Positions 5,746 through 9,505 of a stretch of 9,505 nucleotides of DNA are shown here, one piece after another. Made by a program: the position numbers and the translations under genes. The number at the start of each line of letters is the position of its first letter. Position 1 is the stretch's first letter. The stretch is from Pseudonocardia sp. (GTDB lineage Bacteria > Actinomycetota > Actinomycetes > Mycobacteriales > Pseudonocardiaceae). The notes under the pieces are model-generated. The model was not told the origin of the DNA. It did no database searches and saw only the letters and a list, made by a program, of their open reading frames with translations. The DNA is taken from positions 1 through 9,505 of the forward strand of contig JAKDLE010000063.1 of the NCBI GenBank assembly GCA_030453005.1, written 5' to 3'.

Positions 5746-6907
5746 CTCGGTTGGTCCGGATCTGCCAGGAGCGCCTCGGTCAGGACCGCCTGCCACTCGC
5801 TGGTGAGGCCCGCGCGGTTCCAGTGGAAGGCGACCACACCGGCCGCGGTCCGCCGCGGGCCGCGTCGCGCCGCCGACGTGTCGAAGTACTCTCGCCGCCA
5901 CCGCTGCGCGATCGCGAGCACGGCACGCCGGAAGGACTCGACCAGACACCGATCGTCCGCGTCGAGTGCATCGGCGAACAGGTCGGGCGACTGCCAGCCT
6001 TCCTGCACGAGCGGGGCGAGCTCCATGAAGGGCGGAGTGGCGAGCAGCTCACCGGGCAACCTGCGGTGCCAACGATCACGAAGCTCGGTCCAGACACCGA
6101 GGTCCTCGAAGCCGGTGATGGCTAGGCCGTCCAGTACGGCGCGCACCATCAGAAGCGACATCACCCAGGATGGCCGACTCACACCGCGAGAGTGGCCGTC
6201 CAGCCACGTGAGCGAGTCTGCCTCGAAGAGCTCGTGGGCATGCTCCATCGACGCTGCCCCGCCGAACAGCGCCGATTCCGGCTCGTAGCATCCGGGGACA
6301 CAGTCGGCAACGAGACCGTCGGCGCGCCAACTCAGCGCCGCAGCAGCCACTTCAGCCGCCAGTTCGCCGGTATCAGCAGGCCCACAGGCGAAGCGCAGTC
6401 GCAGGCCGGGGGCTTGCGCATGTGAAAGAACCGGGTCGCCGTCCCCTCGGCCCGTAGCCTCCTGGCCACCGCCGCGACCTCCCGGCACAGGGCCGGGTAT
6501 CCGGACCGCCCGACGGTCACGCCGAGCTGGATCCAGTCCGCTGGGGGTTCGCGCAGCGCGGCAAGGCCCGCGGCGACGAAGACGTCACGGCTGGGCTCGA
6601 ATGCTGCCCGGCTGTCGGACCTGTAGCTCTGCGCGCAGAGTGCCAGGAACTGCGGGACCGGCATGGTCGCGCCAGCGACCGTCACGATATCCGACACCAT
6701 CGCCTCGCTCCAACGCGGCTGCTGCACCATCACATGCCACGCTGACGCCTGACCGTTCCGCTCCGAGTGCGCCGCACGTCGCCCCAACCGCTCTCGCAAC
6801 GTCCTTGCGACGTCAGTCCGCGGGGCCGGCCACGGGAGCTGATCGCCGAGCGTGTGGACCCAGACCGGTGACGACGGCACCCGACGCACGCCGTCAGGGC
6901 GGCTCAC
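5742..6907 (-). CDS. Thiopeptide/SpaB_C-type elimination protein, one apparent frameshift
   Basis: Two overlapping frames make one gene. The first (from GTG 6907) runs to TRFFHMRKPP at about residue 167; the second carries on as GLRLRFACGP, and then to the C-terminal VVAFHWNRAGLTSEW and the stop at 5742. F-x-x-RKPPGLRLRF and the ending HxxNRxGL are hallmarks of the thiopeptide-type bacteriocin biosynthesis (SpaB_C) domain, which removes glutamate from glutamylated Ser/Thr to give Dha/Dhb. The shift lies at about 6405-6415, where the message has AAG then five C; one more base restores KPPGLRLRF exactly and gives about 388 residues. About 120 residues before WIQLGV form an N-terminal extension I do not recognise. 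The start is uncertain; only a weak GGAA precedes GTG 6907. The gene is first in the operon. It may be a recent pseudogene, a sequencing error, or less likely a slippage site. Confidence 0.82.
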
Positions 6908-7032
6908 CCACGTTCCGTGCAGATCTGTGCATCACGACGGTGACGCCCGGGCTCTATCGGAGGCACGGCACCGCAACGCCAGGTCGGGGACGAACGAGAG
7001 CGGGGTTTGCCCGCGAAAGATCAGGTGAGGTC
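6908..7032. promoter_or_regulatory. Divergent promoter region between operon and SARP gene
   Basis: This 125-bp gap must hold the start signals for both the biosynthetic operon (leftward) and the regulator (rightward). Near the operon start I see the direct repeat GTGCAGATCT/GTGCATCACG with a 10-bp period (6917-6936), with GTGACGC following at 6940. SARPs usually bind short direct repeats spaced about 11 bp, so this is a candidate operator, but a weak one. No convincing -10/-35 boxes are visible. The regulator's AGGTGAGG Shine-Dalgarno lies at 7023-7030. Confidence 0.5.
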
Positions 7033-7758
7033 ATGGCTGATTCGCTCCTCGACGTGCGCATCGGGCTGCTCGGCGGGTTCGAGGTCTGGAACGGCGAGAC
7101 AGCGATCCGACTGCCGCTCGCAGCGCAACGTCTGCTGGCTGTCCTCGCCCTGCGTGACAGAGGTCTGCATCGCACCTCGGCGGCTGAGCTGCTGTGGCCG
7201 GCCGGACGGCGTGGTCGAGCCGCCGCCAACCTCCGATCGGCCCTGTGCCTGGCCCGGCGTGTCGAGGGGACCACCGTGATCGAGTGCGATGGTCAGCGGC
7301 TGCGGCTCGCCTCGGACATCGGCGTCGACCAGCAAAGCGCGTCGGTTATCGCGCACCACCTCATGGGGTCGGATCGGCACAGTCCACCAGGCGCGATCGG
7401 GCGAGAACTCATCTCGGCGCTGAGTCGCGCGCTCCTACCGGACTGGCTCGACGAGTGGCTGCTGCTGGAACGTGAGCGGTGGGACCAGATCCGCCTGCAT
7501 GCCCTCGAGAAGCTGGCACTCGATCTGCTGGCAGCCGACAGTTACTACCCGGCGCTCGAAGCCGCGTATGCGGCTATCGCGGTGGACCCGGTACGCGAGA
7601 GCGCTCACCGGACCGTCATGCAGGTGTATCTCGCCGAGGGCAACACGGTTAGCGCACACAAGCACTACCAGCGGTATCAGGCATCGGTGCAGCGTGAGAT
7701 CGGCGTACCGCCGTCTCGGCAGATGACCGACCTGCTACGCGTCGCGTCCGGGCACTGA
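7033..7758 (+). CDS. SARP-family activator: winged-helix plus BTAD domain
   Basis: This 241-residue protein has the two-domain layout of small Streptomyces antibiotic regulatory proteins. Residues about 5-95 form the OmpR-type winged helix (GLLGGFEVW, then QRLLAVLALRDRGLHRTSAAELLWP, and AAANLRSALCLARR as the likely recognition region, ending LRLASDIGVD). Residues about 100-240 form the bacterial transcriptional activation domain (LLPDWLDEWLLLERERWDQIR, LEKLALDLLAADSYYPAL, VDPVRESAHRTVMQVYLAEG, HYQRYQASVQREIGVPPS). The ATG at 7033 follows AGGTGAGG and sits just before the conserved first strand. It has no ATPase or TPR extension. Facing the lanthipeptide operon, it is most likely its pathway-specific activator; that is inference from position. 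I see no in-frame TTA codon. Confidence 0.9.
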   Translation: MADSLLDVRIGLLGGFEVWNGETAIRLPLAAQRLLAVLALRDRGLHRTSAAELLWPAGRRGRAAANLRSALCLARRVEGTTVIECDGQRLRLASDIGVDQQSASVIAHHLMGSDRHSPPGAIGRELISALSRALLPDWLDEWLLLERERWDQIRLHALEKLALDLLAADSYYPALEAAYAAIAVDPVRESAHRTVMQVYLAEGNTVSAHKHYQRYQASVQREIGVPPSRQMTDLLRVASGH

Positions 7759-7827
7759 GCCGGGACCGGCGGACCGAACCGTGCTCTGGAAGAATAGATG
7801 CGCTCAGGACGCGCGACCAGCACAACC

Positions 7828-7844
7828 CCGATCGGAGCGATCGG
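7828..7844. repeat. Short perfect palindrome CCGATCG-GAG-CGATCGG
   Basis: Two 7-bp arms flank a 3-nt centre, 70 bp after the SARP stop and 5 bp before the SOS-box-like dyad. It could be a hairpin in the SARP mRNA tail or an operator. Its function is unknown. Confidence 0.6.
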
Positions 7845-7849
7845 CACTA

Positions 7850-7861
7850 GAACAAGTGTTC
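7850..7861. promoter_or_regulatory. SOS-box-like dyad GAAC-AAGT-GTTC
   Basis: The site GAACAAGTGTTC, with a flanking G giving CGAACACTTGTTC on the minus strand, closely fits the Gram-positive LexA box (CGAAC-N4-GTTC type). Such boxes precede DNA-damage genes and, in mycobacteria, some 13E12 (DUF222-HNH) repeat genes. No intact gene follows on either strand within about 90 bp, so this may be an orphan left from a lost gene, or a chance match. Confidence 0.4.
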
Positions 7862-7886
7862 GGGCATCGTGTACGGCGTGGGGTTG

Positions 7887-7925
7887 GCGGCGAGCCGGAC
7901 CGGGGAAGGGCCCGGGCTTCGCCGC
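7887..7925. terminator. Possible hairpin in the convergent gap
   Basis: GCGGCGA (7887-7893) pairs with TCGCCGC (7919-7925), extended by GCC/GGC after a one-base bulge. It lies 128 bp after the SARP stop, between convergent genes, so it could stop transcription from either side. There is no T-tract. Confidence 0.25.
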
Positions 7926-7940
7926 TGATCCCCGAGGGTG

Positions 7941-8033
7941 TGCGGTACCCGTGAGCAGGTCGTAGACGGCCTCGAATTCGTTGTCGTGCTGACGGAGCTT
8001 ACGAGCAACGTCGGTCGGGTCTGGCGCGGTCAT
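7941..8033 (-). pseudogene. N-terminal fragment of a small helical protein
   Basis: From ATG 8033 the minus strand reads MTAPDPTDVARKLRQHDNEF and then EAVYDLLTGT. This resembles the start of small coiled-coil hypothetical proteins common near actinobacterial mobile elements (xxARKLRQHDNxxEAVYxLL). The frame stays open to 7677, inside the SARP gene, but after about residue 30 the sequence (HPRGSAAKPGPFPGPARR) no longer looks like that family. I read it as a remnant. No good Shine-Dalgarno precedes it. Confidence 0.35.
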
Positions 8034-8047
8034 CCGTGGCCTGTACT

Positions 8048-8062
8048 GGCAGGCTCCCTGCC
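8048..8062 (-). terminator. Hairpin downstream of the XRE-cupin gene
   Basis: GGCAGG-CTC-CCTGCC is a perfect 6-bp stem with a 3-nt loop, about 48 nt past the stop of the minus-strand XRE-cupin gene. No T-tract follows. It is a plausible but unproven terminator. Confidence 0.35.
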
Positions 8063-8110
8063 GGCTTCTCTACCGGCGGATCCTGTTCGGGGACGGCGCG
8101 CCGGCCGGCA

Positions 8111-8662
8111 TCACGACGATGGACTGGCTGCTATGACGGCCAGTACCTCGGCTGGGTCGGGGCCGATCGACCGGAGGTAGTGGGCGACGCCGCCGCGGAA
8201 GTATGCGGAGTCGCCGACCGCGAGCCGCTCCACCCGGTCGGCGAACCGGAGCTCGACCTCGCCGGAGAGCACGACGACTAACTCGTCGCCGTCGTGGTCC
8301 TTGAACGTGCACGGCGTCGAGGTCGCCGGTGGGTAGAGCACGAACGGCATCATCTGTTTGCCCGCGATCCTGGTCGCGAGGCCGAGGTAGGTGGAGCCGC
8401 CCGGCGGAGCGGCCGCGTCGCCCGGGTCGCGGAGCGTCGCGCGGCTGATCTCGACCGGGCTGGTGCCGTCGGGATCGCCGAACAGCTCGGCCACGTCGAC
8501 GCCCAGGGCACCGGCCAGCTTCATCGCCACCGCGATCGAGGGCGTGCTGTGGCCCCGTTCGACCTTCGACAGGTACGACTTCGTCATCCCCGCCCGGTCG
8601 GCCAGCGCCTCCAGGGTCCACGCCCGCTCCCGCCGCAGCATCCGCACCGTTGCTATCCCCAC
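8111..8662 (-). CDS. XRE-family regulator with C-terminal cupin domain
   Basis: The product is about 183 residues. Residues about 6-62 form an HTH_3 DNA-binding domain: TVRMLRRERAWTLEALADRA, GMTKSYLSKVERGHSTPSI, then MKLAGALGVDVAELFG. Residues about 105-170 form a small cupin barrel: CTFKDHDGDELVVVLSGEVE, then LAVGDSAYFRGGVAHYLRS, which keep parts of cupin motifs 1 and 2. Members of this class are one-component regulators that sense a small metabolite. The start is one of two GTG codons (8668 or 8662) or ATG 8641; GCGAGGTGGGG gives 8662 a reasonable site. The first two lie inside the end of the membrane-protein gene upstream, so the pair is probably co-transcribed and coupled. It has no evident link to the lanthipeptide cluster, and its ligand is unknown. 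Confidence 0.88.
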   Translation of the reverse strand: MGIATVRMLRRERAWTLEALADRAGMTKSYLSKVERGHSTPSIAVAMKLAGALGVDVAELFGDPDGTSPVEISRATLRDPGDAAAPPGGSTYLGLATRIAGKQMMPFVLYPPATSTPCTFKDHDGDELVVVLSGEVELRFADRVERLAVGDSAYFRGGVAHYLRSIGPDPAEVLAVIAASPSS

Positions 8663-9505
8663 CGGCACCCCACCTCGCCCGATCCGCTCCCGAACCCTGA
8701 TCCCGGTTGCCTGCTCATGATCGCGTCGCGGCCACTCGTCACGGCGCGGCGGGCCACCGCGCAGGCCAGGTGCACCAGCAGCACCGTGCCCGCCGTGTCG
8801 CCCTCCGCTGGGAGGATCGCGAGCGCCACCACGTGCAGCGTGTACAGCGTCAACGGGGCGGCGCCCACCGCGGCGGGCACCCAGACGAGCCGCCCCGACA
8901 GCCGCGCCGCCAGCAGCATCAGCCCGAGGACGGCCAGAGCGGTTCCGCTGGTGTGGGCCAGGTCGAGCGGCGTGCCGGAGTGTGGGATGTCCACGGCGAG
9001 CCACCACCAGGTGTCGGTGGGGGTGCTGCCGTACTGGCGCTCCCCCAGCACTTCCGGGTCGAGCGTCGCACGGCCGACCCCGACCAACACCGCCGAGGTG
9101 ACGGTGGCCAGGCCCGCCAGCACCCCGCCGACGGCCAGGAGTCCGACCGCCGTGTCGGTGCGGCGCAGGTCCAAGCGCCCGACGGCGAGGCCCACCAGCA
9201 GGTACGTGGTCCAGGGCAGCACCGGGTAGTAGCCGGTGAGGGTCAGCGTGACGAACAGCTCGCCCGGCTCGGCGAGCGAGGACAGGTCGGCCTGCGGCCC
9301 GGGACCGTCGGGCAGGCCGGCGCGCAGCAGGTGGCTCAGCACCGGCGCACCGACGCAGGCGAGCACCGCGCCCGCGGCGAGCACCCCGGCCGAGAGCCGC
9401 AGCAGGCCGATCGCGACGACCAGCAGCAGCCCGTAGTTGGCGAGGATCACCGCGACCGGCGGGTCGAGGCGAGCACCGGGTGAGCGGGCGGCGATGCGGC
9501 GGGCG
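8653..9505 (-). CDS. Polytopic membrane protein, DUF1624/DUF418-like, N-terminus outside window
   Basis: About 283 residues are visible, open to the right edge, so the start is missing. At least six hydrophobic segments can be seen: VILANYGLLLVVAIGLL, GVLAAGAVLACVGAPVL, YYPVLPWTTYLLVGLAVG, VGLLAVGGVLAGLATVTSAV, TALAVLGLMLLAARL and AAVGAAPLTLYTLHVVALAI. The YYPVLPWxxYLLxGxAVGRLDL and PLTLYTLHVV motifs are typical of heparan-alpha-glucosaminide N-acetyltransferase-like (DUF1624) and DUF418 membrane proteins of actinobacteria. In this group the substrate is generally unknown, and an acyltransferase role is only suggested by homology. The C-terminal tail (SRQPGSGFGSGSGEVGCRWG) is Gly/Ser-rich and overlaps the start of the XRE-cupin gene. 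Confidence 0.8.
   Translation of the reverse strand, partial: ARRIAARSPGARLDPPVAVILANYGLLLVVAIGLLRLSAGVLAAGAVLACVGAPVLSHLLRAGLPDGPGPQADLSSLAEPGELFVTLTLTGYYPVLPWTTYLLVGLAVGRLDLRRTDTAVGLLAVGGVLAGLATVTSAVLVGVGRATLDPEVLGERQYGSTPTDTWWWLAVDIPHSGTPLDLAHTSGTALAVLGLMLLAARLSGRLVWVPAAVGAAPLTLYTLHVVALAILPAEGDTAGTVLLVHLACAVARRAVTSGRDAIMSRQPGSGFGSGSGEVGCRWG

Noticed and set aside
5746..5949. N-terminal extension of LanB to a start at 5949
   Set aside because: It would overlap the elimination gene by about 200 bp. The ATGA start at 5745 is followed directly by the conserved LRVAGLPV region.
8707..9483. + strand open frame opposite the membrane protein (258 codons)
   Set aside because: It is Gln/Arg/Gly-rich antisense shadow sequence, while the minus strand shows clear membrane segments and family motifs.
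1..9505. tRNA or rRNA genes, CRISPR arrays, plasmid or phage origins
   Set aside because: I looked for cloverleaf-like sequences, conserved rRNA segments, spaced direct repeats and iterons, and saw none.

Overview
The window is very GC-rich, uses GTG as well as ATG starts, and carries a SARP/BTAD-type regulator. This points to an actinomycete, possibly of the Pseudonocardia/Amycolatopsis kind; the genus is a guess from gene style only. The centre (about 1656-7758) is a compact RiPP cluster of the class I lanthipeptide type with a split dehydratase. The flanks are mobile-element debris on the left and an unrelated regulator/membrane-protein pair on the right.

Layout, left to right. About 119-840 is a heavily frame-broken relic of the N-terminal part of a Tn3-family transposase, on the + strand. 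It is joined directly to about 857-1173, a relic of a tyrosine recombinase (integrase) N-terminal domain. About 1174-1655 has no intact gene, only a coding-like but broken stretch on the minus strand that I cannot assign. Then, on the minus strand and so transcribed right to left, comes the cluster: a thiopeptide/SpaB_C-type elimination protein (6907-5742, with one apparent -1 frameshift), a LanB glutamylation-domain protein (5745-3250, ATGA overlap with the gene before it), a 68-residue precursor peptide (3148-2942) and a LanC cyclase (2855-1656). A divergent SARP/BTAD activator (7033-7758, +) faces the biosynthetic operon across a 125-bp intergenic region. Beyond a roughly 350-bp convergent gap with several palindromes lie, on the minus strand, an XRE-cupin regulator (8662-8111) and the C-terminal part of a polytopic membrane protein of the DUF1624/DUF418 type, cut by the right edge (9505-8653). 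These two genes overlap.

How the cluster should work. The LanB protein would activate Ser/Thr side chains of the precursor with glutamate from glutamyl-tRNA. The separate SpaB_C-type protein would eliminate glutamate to give Dha/Dhb. LanC, with all its zinc ligands present, would add Cys thiols to form (methyl)lanthionine rings. The striking element is the precursor core, C-(T-x-x-C)x4: every Cys is four residues from the next and four T-x-x-C ring units lie head to tail with no spacer. It is followed by an unusual 11-residue tail (VFEPAVIEAQS). A perfect 15-bp-arm hairpin separates the precursor gene from lanC. No transporter, leader protease, immunity gene or methyltransferase is visible in the window.

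Caution: a G15/C11 homopolymer block inside lanB and a one-base shift in the elimination gene may be sequencing or assembly errors rather than biology.
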